Shown here: positions 25,283 through 35,124 of the stretch, one piece after another
How the letters are laid out: every line of letters starts with the position of its first letter
Numbering within the stretch: the first letter of the stretch is position 1
NCBI RefSeq assembly: GCF_030053895.1
Contig: NZ_CP125781.1
Coordinates: 4,154,001 to 4,218,000 of the forward strand
Origin: Trabulsiella odontotermitis
GTDB taxonomy: Bacteria > Pseudomonadota > Gammaproteobacteria > Enterobacterales > Enterobacteriaceae
DNA length: 64,000 nt
Direction: 5' to 3'
The notes under the pieces: model-generated
The model's input: the letters and a program-made list of their open reading frames with translations, nothing else
Database searches by the model: none
Told to the model about the DNA's origin: nothing
Translations under genes and position numbers: made by a program

Positions 25283-25639
25283 ATGGCACGGTCCTACCGC
25301 CCGGCACTTGCAAGGCGCAGCACGCTCGCAGCACTGCTGATTGTCGGCCTGTCGACGGCTCTACCGGCAGTCGCGGCCGACGACAGCACTGAGAAGGAGC
25401 ACCTGGCGGCAGTCGTTCGCCAGCTGGACCTGCTCGATCGTCTCGCGAAGCAGTCCGCTGCGACCGCATCGCAGGAGCGCGCCCGCTATCACTTCGACTA
25501 CACCCGCCTCACGGCTGACCTGCAGCGCATGCGGACCGGCATCAATGACTACCTGACGCCGCAGCGCGCCCAACCGCGCGACCCCGCGGCGTTGCAGGGC
25601 GACTACCGACAGGACTCCGAACAGGAGCCGAAGAAATGA
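25283..25639 (+). CDS. ICE RAQPRD-family protein
   Basis: 118 residues with a signal peptide (cleavage near AVAA). The eponymous RAQPRD motif is visible near residue 98 (TPQRAQPRDPAALQGDY). It starts the second transfer module and overlaps the next gene by 4 bases. It is periplasmic; the function is not defined. Confidence 0.9.
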   Translation: MARSYRPALARRSTLAALLIVGLSTALPAVAADDSTEKEHLAAVVRQLDLLDRLAKQSAATASQERARYHFDYTRLTADLQRMRTGINDYLTPQRAQPRDPAALQGDYRQDSEQEPKK

Positions 25640-25869
25640 ATGCCAGCCAGATCACCGCCTTTCAGGCCAACGGCGGCTTCACCCCATCCGCCGTCTCCGT
25701 CGTGCTGGTCGGCGCTGTGTTCGCGGTCCTGCTGCTGTGGGGCGCGTGGGCACTGCGTACCGCCTATGTCGGCTGGTCGGAGCAGCGGATTTCCCAGCGT
25801 CAGTTCCTCGGCGTCGCGGTGCGTTTTGTCGCGATGTACGTCGTGCTGACTTTTTTCCTCCTCTCGTAA
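25636..25869 (+). CDS. ICE small membrane protein, TIGR03758 family
   Basis: 77 residues with two transmembrane segments (residues about 20-42 and 60-77). Conserved features are FQANGGFTP and GWSEQRISQRQF. It is located between RAQPRD and TIGR03745 as in other MPF-G elements. A pilin-like or channel-assembly role is inferred from its size and neighbours. Confidence 0.87.
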   Translation: MNASQITAFQANGGFTPSAVSVVLVGAVFAVLLLWGAWALRTAYVGWSEQRISQRQFLGVAVRFVAMYVVLTFFLLS

Positions 25870-25885
25870 CGCAAAGGCTCACATC

Positions 25886-26251
25886 ATGAATCCGGTTTCG
25901 CACCCCTTCCGCTCCGCACGCATCGCCGCCCTGGCGTCCCTGCCGGCGTTTGCCATGCTGAGTTCGCTCGCTCAGGCCCAGGGCCTGCCCACGCTTGAAG
26001 ACCCGTCGCGCGGCACGGGCTCGGGCATCATGGATACGCTGCGCAACTACGGCTACGACATCGTGATGCTGATCGCCTTGCTGGTGGTCGCATCGATGTT
26101 CGTCGGCGTTTGCTATCACGCTTACGGCACCTATGCCGAAATCCACACGGGCCGCAAAACGTGGGGCCAGTTCGGTCTGACAGTCGCGGTAGGCGCCGTC
26201 CTCCTGGTCGTCGGCATCTGGCTGCTCACCGAAGCCACCGGCGTTCTGTGA
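25886..26251 (+). CDS. ICE membrane protein, TIGR03745 family
   Basis: 121 residues. A signal peptide (ending AQAQ) is followed by two transmembrane helices, around YDIVMLIALLVVASMFVGVCYHAYG and VAVGAVLLVVGIWLL. The topology recalls VirB2-type pilin precursors, and this family is a pilin candidate in MPF-G systems, though that is not proven. It has the canonical position. Confidence 0.87.
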   Translation: MNPVSHPFRSARIAALASLPAFAMLSSLAQAQGLPTLEDPSRGTGSGIMDTLRNYGYDIVMLIALLVVASMFVGVCYHAYGTYAEIHTGRKTWGQFGLTVAVGAVLLVVGIWLLTEATGVL

Positions 26252-26260
26252 GGTACGAGC

Positions 26261-26662
26261 ATGCCTGAGCATCAGGACGTCCGGCCTGACGGAACGGTAG
26301 CGTTCCTGCCGCATCGCCTCAACCGCCATCCCGTGGTCGTTCGCGGCCTCACGGCCGATGAACTATGGGTGTGCGCGGGCCTGTCGGGCGCGGCCGGCCT
26401 GTCGGTGGGCATTCCGATGGCGATCATCTTCTCGATGATCGCCATCGCGCCCACCGCCATCGTGCTTGGCATCGCCGCCGGCGTCTTTGCCGGCGGCGGC
26501 ATGTTGCGCCGCCAGAAACGCGGCAGGCCCGACACCTGGCTTTACCGGCAGATCCAATGGTGGATCGCACGACGGCATCCGGGCATTGCCCAGTTCGTCG
26601 GCGGGCGGGACCTGGTGACCCGTTCGGGCTACTGGACAACCAGGCGGAGGGCCGCCTCATGA
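26261..26662 (+). CDS. ICE protein, TIGR03750 family (VirB3-like position)
   Basis: 133 residues. It opens MPEHQDVRPDGTVAFLPHRLN with two close hydrophobic segments at about 45-85, and ends with HPGIAQFVGGRDLVTRSGYW. Size, topology and placement before the channel proteins suggest a TraL/VirB3-like inner-membrane component. It overlaps the next gene by 4 bases. Confidence 0.85.
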   Translation: MPEHQDVRPDGTVAFLPHRLNRHPVVVRGLTADELWVCAGLSGAAGLSVGIPMAIIFSMIAIAPTAIVLGIAAGVFAGGGMLRRQKRGRPDTWLYRQIQWWIARRHPGIAQFVGGRDLVTRSGYWTTRRRAAS

Positions 26663-27351
26663 GCCGGTTCAAGAACGAGATCACCCATCTGCAGGCGCAT
26701 ATCAAGACCCTGCGCCTGGGAGCGGGCGCTTTGCTGCTGGTGGCCCTGGTCATGGGGATCGGCTGGTGGAATGCGCCGCGCGACCTGACCATTCACGTGC
26801 CGCCGGACCTGCGCTCGGGCAGCACCAGGAAATGGTGGGAAGTGCCGCCAGAGTCGGTTTATTCGTTCTCGTTTTATATCTGGCAGCAACTCCAGCGCTG
26901 GCCCGTCAATGGCGATGAAGACTATTCCCGCAACATCCATGTGCTATCGCCTTACTTCACGCCATCCTGCCAGAGCTTCCTGCGCCACGACTACGAATAT
27001 CGCCGCACGGCCGGCGAGCTGCGTCAGCGCGTGCGCGGTATCTACGAGATCCCCGGCCGGGGCTACGGAGAAGACCCCACGCTGCGCGTCAAGGCCGTCT
27101 CGGACCGCGACTGGATCGTCACGCTGGATGTGACAGCAGATGAATATTACGGCTCCGAACAGGTCAAGCGGGCGCTGGTGCGCTACCCCCTCAAGGTCGT
27201 GCGCTCGGATGTCGATCCGGAACGCAACCCGTTCGGTCTGGCCATCGACTGCTACAGCGGCGCGCCGCAGCGCATCACCACCCCTGACCCTGTGCCCCCG
27301 ACCGGAGCGACATCCGGCGGCCTCGGCGGCCCATTGGGAGACACGCCATGA
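26659..27351 (+). CDS. ICE protein, TIGR03746 family (TraE/VirB8-like)
   Basis: 230 residues starting MSRFKNEITHLQAHIKTLRLG, with one transmembrane helix at about 20-38 and a periplasmic domain (IHVPPDLRSG, YSFSFYIWQQLQRWPVNGDEDY, FLRHDYEYRR). The layout parallels TraE/VirB8 assembly factors. ATG 26659 overlaps the preceding stop; the next gene overlaps its stop. Confidence 0.87.
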   Translation: MSRFKNEITHLQAHIKTLRLGAGALLLVALVMGIGWWNAPRDLTIHVPPDLRSGSTRKWWEVPPESVYSFSFYIWQQLQRWPVNGDEDYSRNIHVLSPYFTPSCQSFLRHDYEYRRTAGELRQRVRGIYEIPGRGYGEDPTLRVKAVSDRDWIVTLDVTADEYYGSEQVKRALVRYPLKVVRSDVDPERNPFGLAIDCYSGAPQRITTPDPVPPTGATSGGLGGPLGDTP

Positions 27352-28253
27352 AACACGTCCTCTATCTCCTCGGCATCCTGGTCACCGCGGGACTGCCCAC
27401 TGCGGTCCAGGCGCTGGAAATCCTGCGCTGGGAGCGACTGCCGCTGGCTGTGTCCCTGCATGTGGATCGGGAGCGCGTCGTCTTTATCGACCGCAACGTC
27501 CGTGTCGGCGTCCCGGCATCGCTGGCCGGCCGCCTGCGTGTCCAGAGTGCCGGTGGCGCGATCTACCTGCGTGCCAGCGAACCGATCGAGCCCACGCGAC
27601 TGCAATTGCAGGACGCCGATAGCGGTGCGTTGATCCTGCTGGACATTGCCGCCGAAGCTGCACCGGCAGGTCAGGCACCGCTGGAGCCCGTGCGCATTGT
27701 CGAGGCCGAGGGTGCGCCCACCCGTTACGGCGACCTGACAGTGGCAGCAACGGCTGACGACGACACGCAGGATACGGTGTCTCGCACAGCTCGCGAGACG
27801 CCGGTGCCCGTAGTGCTGACACGCTATGCCGCCCAGAACCTCTATGCGCCCCTGCGTACTGTCGAACCGGTATCCGGCATCACGCGCGTCAATCTGAAAC
27901 GCAACCTGCCGCTGGATACCTTGTTGCCGACCCTGCCGGTACGCACCCGGGCGCTCGCCGCTTGGCGGCTCGATGGCCTTTGGGTCACGGCTGTGCGCCT
28001 CACCAACACCTCGAAACGCTGGCTGTCTCTCGACCCACGCGATCTGCAAGGCGACTTCGTGACGGGGGCCTTCCAGCACAACACGCTGGGGCCGGCCGGC
28101 ACGCCCGATGACACGTCCGTGGTTTATCTGGTGACCAAAGGACACGGCCTGGCTGAATCGCTGCTGCCAACGATCAGTCCCGTCAACGCGGCGCTGAACC
28201 TGCCGGAGCCGAAGGCACCGACCGCCAAGAATGGAGGCCGTCATGAAAGGTAA
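27348..28253 (+). CDS. ICE protein, TIGR03749 family (TraK/VirB9-like)
   Basis: 301 residues with a signal peptide (cleavage after VQA). It shows LEILRWERLPLAVSLHVDRERVVF and GAIYLRASEPIEPTRLQLQD, beta-rich repeats typical of TraK-type secretins. It probably contributes to the outer-membrane core of the channel. Its 3' end overlaps the start of the next gene. Confidence 0.86.
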   Translation: MKHVLYLLGILVTAGLPTAVQALEILRWERLPLAVSLHVDRERVVFIDRNVRVGVPASLAGRLRVQSAGGAIYLRASEPIEPTRLQLQDADSGALILLDIAAEAAPAGQAPLEPVRIVEAEGAPTRYGDLTVAATADDDTQDTVSRTARETPVPVVLTRYAAQNLYAPLRTVEPVSGITRVNLKRNLPLDTLLPTLPVRTRALAAWRLDGLWVTAVRLTNTSKRWLSLDPRDLQGDFVTGAFQHNTLGPAGTPDDTSVVYLVTKGHGLAESLLPTISPVNAALNLPEPKAPTAKNGGRHER

Positions 28254-29676
28254 TGGCCTGCTCAAGTGGCTGATGATCCCTATGGCGCTGTTGCTGGTCT
28301 TTGTCGGCGTGAAGCTGTTTTCCGGCGGGGGTAGCCAGCCCGGCCGCGATGGCGGAACACAGCTCACGCCGGAAGAAGCCAGGGCGCTTGGCATCGAAGG
28401 CGACACGCCGCGGGATACGGTGGCGACCTTGGTCGGCCAGGTCCGGCAGCTGCGTACCGAACTGCAAACCGCGCTCACCGACAACAAGACCCAGAAAGCG
28501 GAGAACGAGCGCCTGCGCCAACGCGAGGGCGCCATCGATCGCCGTATCCAGAGTGCCCTGGAAACTGAGCGCAATCAGTTGAAGAACGACCGCGAGCAGG
28601 TCGCCAGCGAACGCCAGCAAACTCAGGGTCTGCTGCAGGATCTCCAACGCCAGTTCGAGAACCTGAGCAACAAGAGCGGACATGCCGATCTGCCGGTCGG
28701 GCTGGGACTGGAGCCTGGTGACGGCCCCGGAGCCGATGGCGTGCGCTGGATCGAGCCGGAAGATGCCCGCAGCGACGACAAAAGCCGCACCCCTGGCACA
28801 GCCGGGAACTTCACATTCCCGACCAGTTTCGGCCCGGCACAGAAAACGCTGGATACGACGAGGGATGCAGTCGTCGACGCCGGCAGCAAGGCAACCGGCG
28901 TCTCCACGGCGAAGCCCGTCTATACCGTACCTACGAACGCCACGTTGATGGGGTCGATTTCGATGACGGCGTTGATCGGGCGTGTGCCTGTCGACGGGAC
29001 CGTGAACGATCCATACCCCTTCAAGGTCCTGATCGGTCCGGACAACCTTACCGCCAATGGCATCGATATTCCCGATGTCGCCGGTGCGGTCGTCAGCGGA
29101 ACGGCGTCGGGCGACTGGACGCTCTCCTGCGTGCGCGGGCAAATCCGTTCGGTCACTTTCGTGTTCCATGACGGCACCATCCGCACGGTGCCCGAGGATG
29201 GCGAGCGTGGCGGCAACCGCCAGCAGAGCAACAACGCCAACGGCAACAGCACGCAGGACGGCCTCGGCTGGATCAGCGATCCCTACGGCATTCCCTGCGT
29301 GAGCGGTGAACGGCGCAGCAATGCCCAGCAGTATCTCGGCACTCAGGCACTGATCACCGCTGCCGGGGCAGGTGCGGCATCGCTGATCAAATCCGACAAC
29401 GGCAGCGTGGCGGTAGTCGCCAACAACAACGGCTCGCTCGGCACGGTCGGCATTTCCGGCAACGAAGCGATGGGCCGCATCCTCGCCGGTGGCGTCCAGG
29501 ACATGTCGCAGTGGGTGAACAAGCTCTATGGCCAGGCGTTCGCGGCGGTGTACGTCAAACCCGGCGCCAGGGTCGCGGTTCATCTCGAACAACCCCTCAC
29601 CATCGATTACGACCCGAAGGGGCGCAAGGTCGATCATCGTCTCGGAGGTGCTTCTGATGCACAGGATCTGGATTAA
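28243..29676 (+). CDS. ICE protein, TIGR03752 family (TraB/VirB10-like)
   Basis: 477 residues from ATG 28243. A transmembrane segment near residues 6-24 is followed by a long Gln/Arg/Glu coiled coil (about 75-150), then a VirB10-type C-terminal domain with LMGSISMTALIGRVPVDG and AVYVKPGARVAVHLEQPL. It would span the envelope and gate the channel. A nearer upstream ATG (28231) is possible but overlaps the previous gene more deeply. Confidence 0.86.
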   Translation: MKGNGLLKWLMIPMALLLVFVGVKLFSGGGSQPGRDGGTQLTPEEARALGIEGDTPRDTVATLVGQVRQLRTELQTALTDNKTQKAENERLRQREGAIDRRIQSALETERNQLKNDREQVASERQQTQGLLQDLQRQFENLSNKSGHADLPVGLGLEPGDGPGADGVRWIEPEDARSDDKSRTPGTAGNFTFPTSFGPAQKTLDTTRDAVVDAGSKATGVSTAKPVYTVPTNATLMGSISMTALIGRVPVDGTVNDPYPFKVLIGPDNLTANGIDIPDVAGAVVSGTASGDWTLSCVRGQIRSVTFVFHDGTIRTVPEDGERGGNRQQSNNANGNSTQDGLGWISDPYGIPCVSGERRSNAQQYLGTQALITAAGAGAASLIKSDNGSVAVVANNNGSLGTVGISGNEAMGRILAGGVQDMSQWVNKLYGQAFAAVYVKPGARVAVHLEQPLTIDYDPKGRKVDHRLGGASDAQDLD

Positions 29677-30091
29677 CGGCCTGGCGGTGCTGGTCATTGC
29701 CGTAGCGCTTGGCGGCTGCTCGACCAGCAAGGAAAAACTGCTGCCCCACGATGGTCAGACCATGATGGACATCTGGAACGAGGAAACCGGCGGCAGCGCC
29801 CGCGGCGGTCAGGCCGCACGGCAGTTGCTCGACGCCAGACAATCGCTGCGCCGTCCGCTGACCGAAGTCGATGTGAAGGCCGCACCTGCGGTCAATGCCA
29901 GCTATACCCGCACGGCGCAAAACGAGATCTACCGGCAGTTCCAGCGCCTGCCGAACCCCGATCTCACCCTGTACGTGTTTCCGCATCTCGCGGGCACCGA
30001 TCCGGTGCCAATTCCCGGCTACACCACTGTCTTCCCGCTGTACCAGCGCGTGCAATACGCCATGCCGGGCGAACGGACCGAGGACTACTGA
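29657..30091 (+). CDS. ICE lipoprotein, TIGR03751 family (TraV/VirB7-like)
   Basis: 144 residues. A lipobox (VALGGC, Cys about residue 21) is followed by the conserved TMMDIWNEETGG, NASYTRTAQNEIYRQFQRLPNPDL, and YVFPHLAGTDPVPIPGYTTVFPLY. It is anchored in the outer membrane and probably stabilises the core complex. It overlaps both neighbours (20 bases upstream, 1 base downstream), so coupling is tight. Confidence 0.87.
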   Translation: MHRIWINGLAVLVIAVALGGCSTSKEKLLPHDGQTMMDIWNEETGGSARGGQAARQLLDARQSLRRPLTEVDVKAAPAVNASYTRTAQNEIYRQFQRLPNPDLTLYVFPHLAGTDPVPIPGYTTVFPLYQRVQYAMPGERTEDY

Positions 30092-32973
30092 TGGGACCGT
30101 TTTTCAAACGCCGCGCTACGGCGACAGAGGTCAATAGCGGCTCCTCGCCAGATGCTCCATCGGATGCCTGGGCTCGCTATCTTGCGTCACTGGAGGCACA
30201 CGGAATCCCTGAACCCGGCAAGCGGGACACAGCCAGGCACAGGCCAGCGACACTGGCCGATGAGCAGGCGCTGTACGACGTTTCGCCGTCCTTTGCCGAC
30301 CTGCTGCCGTGGGTGGAGTATCTGCCGGAATCCAGGTGCATGCTTCTGGAGGACGGTGTTTCCGTCGCGGCATTTTTCGAGTTGATGCCGATCGGCACGG
30401 AAGGACGGGAAGCATCCTGGCTGGCTCAGGTCCGGGACGCGCTGGAAAACGCGCTGCAGGACAGTTTCGACGAGCTGGACGAGTCACCATGGGTGGTGCA
30501 GTTGTATGCCCAGGATGATGCCGACTGGAACCGCTATCTTTCCACGCTTGAAAACTACCTTCAGCCCCGGGCCAGGGAAAGCGAGTTCACGAAGTTCTAT
30601 CTCCGTTTCTTCGGCCACCATCTGCGCGCCGTCTCCCGGCAGGGAGGGCTGTTCGAGGACCGCACGGTCACGCGCTTGCCCTGGCGCGGGCAGACGCGAC
30701 GTGTCCGGCTGGTCGTCTATCGGCGCGTCGGCAATGCGCCGGCCCGGCGCGGGCAATCCCCCGAGCAGGCGCTGAATGTCGTCTGCGAACGCCTGGCTGG
30801 CGGCCTCGCCAATGCCGGTGTGCAGGCGCACCGCCTCGATGCCGCCGCGATCCACGCCTGGTTGCTGCCCTGGTTCAATCCAGGACCGGCGCTGCTGGGT
30901 CCGACAGACGAAGACCGCGAGCGCTTCTATCGCCTGGCTTCCTATCCTGAAGACACCGAAGAAGGCGAACTGGAACTTGCCAGCGGCACTGACTTCGCGC
31001 AGCGGCTGTTTTTCGGCCAGCCGAGATCCGATGTCGAGAACGGCCTCTGGTTCTTCGACGGCATGCCCCATCGAACCATCGTGCTCGACCGTTTGCGCAC
31101 GCCGCCGGCAACCGGCCATCTGACCGGAGAAACCCGCAAGGGGGGCGACGCCATCAATGCCCTGTTCGACCAGATGCCCGAAGACACGACCATGTGCCTC
31201 ACCCTGGTGATCACGCCGCAGGACACTCTCGAAGCCCATCTGAACCATCTGGCAAAAAAAGCGGTCGGCGAAACCCTGGCATCGGAGCAGGCGCTCAAGG
31301 ACGTGCAACAGGCACGCGGTCTGATCGGCAGTTCGCACAAGCTCTACCGCGCTTCGCTGGCGTTCTACCTGCGCGGCCGCGACCTGGCCGATCTCGATAT
31401 GCGCGGCCTTCAGCTCGGCAATGTCCTGCTCAATGCGGGCCTGCAGCCCGTGCGTGAGGAAGACGAAGTTGCCCCGCTCAACAGCTACCTGCGCTGGCTT
31501 CCTTGCGTCTACGACCCCGGCAAGGACAAACGGCAGTGGTACACGCAACTGATGTTTGCCCAGCACGCGGCCAATCTGGCCCCGGTCTGGGGGCGCAGTC
31601 AGGGAACAGGCCATCCCGGCATCACCTTCTTCAATCGCGGCGGTGGCACCGTCACCTTCGATCCGCTAAACCGCCTCGATCGGCAGATGAATGCGCACCT
31701 GTTCCTGTTCGGGCCCACCGGCTCGGGCAAGAGCGCCACCCTGAACAACATCCTCAACCAGATCACCGCGATTTATCGCCCACGGATGTTCATCGTGGAA
31801 GCAGGCAACAGCTTCGGCCTGTTCGGCGATTTCGCGGCGCGGCTGGGCCTCACTGTGCATCGCGTCAAGCTGTCGCCCGGCGCTGGCGTGAGCCTCGCAC
31901 CGTTTGCCGATGCCTGGCGACTGGTGGATACGCCAAGCCAGGTGCAGACGCTCGATGCGGATGCGCTGGACGACGACGCAGCAGAAGAGGAATCGGCGGA
32001 AGGCGACGAACAGCGTGACGTGCTCGGGGAACTGGAAATCACTGCGCGGCTCATGATCACAGGCGGCGAGGACAAAGAGGAAGCCCGAATGACGCGGGCC
32101 GATCGCAGCCTGATCCGACAGTGCATTCTTGAGGCCGCACAGCGTTGCGTGTCGGAGAAGCGCACGGTGTTGACCCGCGACGTGCGCGATGCGTTGCGTG
32201 AGCGCGGCCGTGATTCCACGCTGCCTGAAACCCGCCGCACGCGCTTACTGGAAATGTCGGATGCCATGGATATGTTCTGCCAAGGGATCGATGGCGAGAT
32301 GTTCGACCGGCCCGGGACACCGTGGCCGGAAGCGGACATCACCATCGTCGACCTGGCGACGTTCGCGCGCGAGGGCTACAACGCGCAGCTTTCGATCGCG
32401 TACATCAGCCTCATCAACACGGTCAACAACATCGCTGAACGCGATCAGTTTCTCGGCCGCCCCATCATCAACGTGACAGATGAGGGCCATATCATCACCA
32501 AGAACCCGTTGCTCGCGCCCTATGTCGTGAAAATCACCAAAATGTGGCGCAAGCTGGGGGCCTGGTACTGGCTAGCTACACAGAACCTCGACGACCTGCC
32601 GAAAGCGGCCGAGCCCATGCTCAACATGATTGAATGGTGGGTCTGCCTCAGCATGCCCCCCGACGAGGTAGAGAAGATCGCCCGTTTCCGCGAACTCAAC
32701 CCGTCACAGAAAGCCCTGATGCTCTCAGCCAGGAAGGAGGCAGGCAAGTTCACGGAAGGGGTGATCCTGTCCAAGTCGATGGAACTGCTGTTCCGCGCCG
32801 TCCCGCCCAGCCTGTACCTGGCGCTTGCCATGACTGAGCCGGAAGAGAAAGCGGAGCGCTACCAGCTGATGCAGCAGTTCGGCATCAGCGAGCTCGATGC
32901 CGCCTTCAAGGTCGCGGAAAAAATCGACCGGGCGCGCGGCATCAACTCTTTGCCCCTGGACGCATTGGAGTGA
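30091..32973 (+). CDS. VirB4/TraC-type conjugation ATPase (TIGR03744 family)
   Basis: 960 residues, the largest transfer protein. Walker A is GPTGSGKS at 541-548 and Walker B is INVTDEGH with D797 and E798. An N-terminal TraC_F-type domain precedes it. An acidic insert (DDDAAEEESAEGDEQ, about 628-642) lies inside the ATPase lobe. It energises channel assembly and DNA transfer. It ends the second module; cargo on the minus strand follows 39 bases later. Confidence 0.92.
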   Translation: MGPFFKRRATATEVNSGSSPDAPSDAWARYLASLEAHGIPEPGKRDTARHRPATLADEQALYDVSPSFADLLPWVEYLPESRCMLLEDGVSVAAFFELMPIGTEGREASWLAQVRDALENALQDSFDELDESPWVVQLYAQDDADWNRYLSTLENYLQPRARESEFTKFYLRFFGHHLRAVSRQGGLFEDRTVTRLPWRGQTRRVRLVVYRRVGNAPARRGQSPEQALNVVCERLAGGLANAGVQAHRLDAAAIHAWLLPWFNPGPALLGPTDEDRERFYRLASYPEDTEEGELELASGTDFAQRLFFGQPRSDVENGLWFFDGMPHRTIVLDRLRTPPATGHLTGETRKGGDAINALFDQMPEDTTMCLTLVITPQDTLEAHLNHLAKKAVGETLASEQALKDVQQARGLIGSSHKLYRASLAFYLRGRDLADLDMRGLQLGNVLLNAGLQPVREEDEVAPLNSYLRWLPCVYDPGKDKRQWYTQLMFAQHAANLAPVWGRSQGTGHPGITFFNRGGGTVTFDPLNRLDRQMNAHLFLFGPTGSGKSATLNNILNQITAIYRPRMFIVEAGNSFGLFGDFAARLGLTVHRVKLSPGAGVSLAPFADAWRLVDTPSQVQTLDADALDDDAAEEESAEGDEQRDVLGELEITARLMITGGEDKEEARMTRADRSLIRQCILEAAQRCVSEKRTVLTRDVRDALRERGRDSTLPETRRTRLLEMSDAMDMFCQGIDGEMFDRPGTPWPEADITIVDLATFAREGYNAQLSIAYISLINTVNNIAERDQFLGRPIINVTDEGHIITKNPLLAPYVVKITKMWRKLGAWYWLATQNLDDLPKAAEPMLNMIEWWVCLSMPPDEVEKIARFRELNPSQKALMLSARKEAGKFTEGVILSKSMELLFRAVPPSLYLALAMTEPEEKAERYQLMQQFGISELDAAFKVAEKIDRARGINSLPLDALE

Positions 32974-33012
32974 ACCGGGAAGTGGCCGGCGTGTTTCCGT
33001 TGGAACGGCCGG

Positions 33013-35124
33013 TCAGACCAGTTCCATTTCATCCGGTGCCGCGGGCCTGTCATCAGACACCTTGCCGATATCCGGCAGGGCAATCACTTCATCCGCCTGC
33101 ATGGGATACGCCAGTAGATACCCCTGAAGCGTATCGCAGCCGAGGCTGGTCAGAAATTCCTGCTGCTCGGCCGTCTCCACGCCTTCGGCTACGACCCGAA
33201 GATCAAGCGTCTGTCCCAGGGCGACGATGGCCGAGACGATGGCGGCATCCTCTGTGCCGCAAGCAAGGTCGTGTACGAAGCAGCGATCGATCTTGAGTTC
33301 CGTTGCGGGCAAGCGCTTGAGGTACAGCAGGCTGGAATAGCCCGTCCCGAAATCGTCGATGGAGATGCGGACGCCGATGTCATGCAGCTTCTGAAGGATC
33401 GCCTGACTGCTATCGACGTCACGCATGGCGGTCGACTCGGTGATTTCCAGCACCAGCCGGTGCGGTTCCAGCCCATGGCGATCCAGAGCGCCGCGCACTG
33501 CGTCCACCAGACCCGAATGCGCGAGCTGCACCGCAGACAGGTTGACCGCGATAGTCCAGTCCTCACGTCCTTCATCCCGCCACGCGGCCATCTGCCGGCA
33601 TGCCTCGTTCAGCACCCACTCGCCGATCGGCACGATCAAACCTGTCTTCTCGGCCAGCGGAATGAAGCTCGCCGGGCCGAGCATGCCATGGGCGGGATGC
33701 ATCCAGCGCAGCAGCGCCTCCAGGCCGGTAATCGGACCGTGGGGCGCGGTGAACTTGGGCTGGTAGTAGAGAGCCAATTGGTTGCGCTTCAGCGCCATAC
33801 GCAAGTCCTGCAGCAGTTGCACCTGACCGTGCGCATTGGCGGTCATCGACGCCTCGAAGAAGCAGTAGTCGTCGCGACCTTTCCCCTTCACGTGATACAT
33901 CGCCGCATCGGCATTGCTCAGCAGTTCGTCCTGGTTTTCGCCGTTGCCCGGATAGATGGCGATGCCGATGCTGGTCGAGACATGAAGCTCATGCCCTTTC
34001 ACCAGGTACGGTTCTCCGATCGCCGCCACCAGCTTGCTGGCCAACACTCCGGCATCGGTTGGTTCGTCCACCTGAGCCAGGACCACGAACTCATCACCGC
34101 CGACGCGCGCAACGGTGTCACTGCCGCGGGTGTTCTCCACAATGCGTCCGGAAGCCGCGACAAGGAGCATATCGCCCAGCAGATGACCGTAGGCATCGTT
34201 GACCGCCTTGAAGCCGTCCAGATCCATGAACATCAGCGCGAAGCGGCTTTTCTCGCGGCGCGCCCGCTCCATGGCCTGGTTCAGTCGATCCTCAAGGAGG
34301 ACGCGATTGGGGAGCTTCGTGAGGTTGTCGTGCAGGGCGAGGTACGTCAGCTCCTGATTGGCTTCTGCCAGTTCTTTCGCCAGCAATGCCGTCCGGGATT
34401 CCATGCGCTGCTCGAGCACCGAGACGATCAGCGCGATGGCCAGTACGGCCAGCACCGCGAGAATGATGGTCAGGGCGAGCCAGTGTGCATGCACACCGCC
34501 TTGCGCCGCGCCGCAAATGCTGCCTGCAGGAAAGTTCGCGGCGGCCATGCCGATGTAATGCATGCCCGCGATCGCCAGCCCCATGACGATCGCCGCGAGG
34601 AGGCGAAACAGAGTGGCCTTCGCGAAACGATGGCGCAGTACGAACTTACACCATATCGCCACTGCAGACCCGCAAATAGCAACGAGAACAGACAGTCCGA
34701 GCAGCGTCGGGTCATAAACGATGCCAGGCATCATCCGCATGGACGCCATGCCCGTGTAATGCATGCCCGCTACCCCGCCACCCATAACAATGGCACCGGC
34801 GGCAAGTAGCCGGTGGGTCAACGTTTCTTGCGTGACGATCCAGAGAGCAAAGGCGGACGCGGCGACTGCGAACAGGAGTGACAACAGCGTGATCAGCAAG
34901 TCGTAGCCGAGATCGATCGGCAGATCGAAGGCCAACATGCCAATGAAGTGCATGGACCAGATCCCGATCCCCATGGTGCAGGCACCGCCTGCCAACCACC
35001 ATCGGGCGGGACGCCCGGAAGATGTCGCGATACGGCCTGCAACAACCAATGTGGTATAGGATGCCAATATGGCAACCGCCAACGAGAACAGCACTAATGG
35101 GCTGTCATAGCTGCCATGGAGCAT
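33013..35124 (-). CDS. MHYT-GGDEF-EAL c-di-GMP sensor protein
   Basis: 703 residues. Seven hydrophobic segments carry three MHYT signatures, MHFIGM (58-63), MHYTGM (121-126) and MHYIGM (188-193), thought to bind a metal and sense oxygen, CO or NO. A GGDEF domain with an intact RVGGDEFVV follows, then an EAL domain with GLEALLRW, DDFGTGYSS and VAEGVET, so both synthesis and hydrolysis of c-di-GMP are possible. The ribosome site AGAAGGGG lies upstream of ATG 35124. It is accessory cargo, not a transfer gene. Confidence 0.92.
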   Translation of the reverse strand: MLHGSYDSPLVLFSLAVAILASYTTLVVAGRIATSSGRPARWWLAGGACTMGIGIWSMHFIGMLAFDLPIDLGYDLLITLLSLLFAVAASAFALWIVTQETLTHRLLAAGAIVMGGGVAGMHYTGMASMRMMPGIVYDPTLLGLSVLVAICGSAVAIWCKFVLRHRFAKATLFRLLAAIVMGLAIAGMHYIGMAAANFPAGSICGAAQGGVHAHWLALTIILAVLAVLAIALIVSVLEQRMESRTALLAKELAEANQELTYLALHDNLTKLPNRVLLEDRLNQAMERARREKSRFALMFMDLDGFKAVNDAYGHLLGDMLLVAASGRIVENTRGSDTVARVGGDEFVVLAQVDEPTDAGVLASKLVAAIGEPYLVKGHELHVSTSIGIAIYPGNGENQDELLSNADAAMYHVKGKGRDDYCFFEASMTANAHGQVQLLQDLRMALKRNQLALYYQPKFTAPHGPITGLEALLRWMHPAHGMLGPASFIPLAEKTGLIVPIGEWVLNEACRQMAAWRDEGREDWTIAVNLSAVQLAHSGLVDAVRGALDRHGLEPHRLVLEITESTAMRDVDSSQAILQKLHDIGVRISIDDFGTGYSSLLYLKRLPATELKIDRCFVHDLACGTEDAAIVSAIVALGQTLDLRVVAEGVETAEQQEFLTSLGCDTLQGYLLAYPMQADEVIALPDIGKVSDDRPAAPDEMELV

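Noticed and set aside
28183..29730. Minus-strand open frame of 515 residues opposite the VirB10-like gene
   Set aside because: The plus-strand gene fits the conserved order and family; the antisense frame has no signature.
33271..34809. Plus-strand open frame of 512 residues opposite the MHYT-GGDEF-EAL gene
   Set aside because: It has no recognisable domain and mirrors the conserved minus-strand protein.
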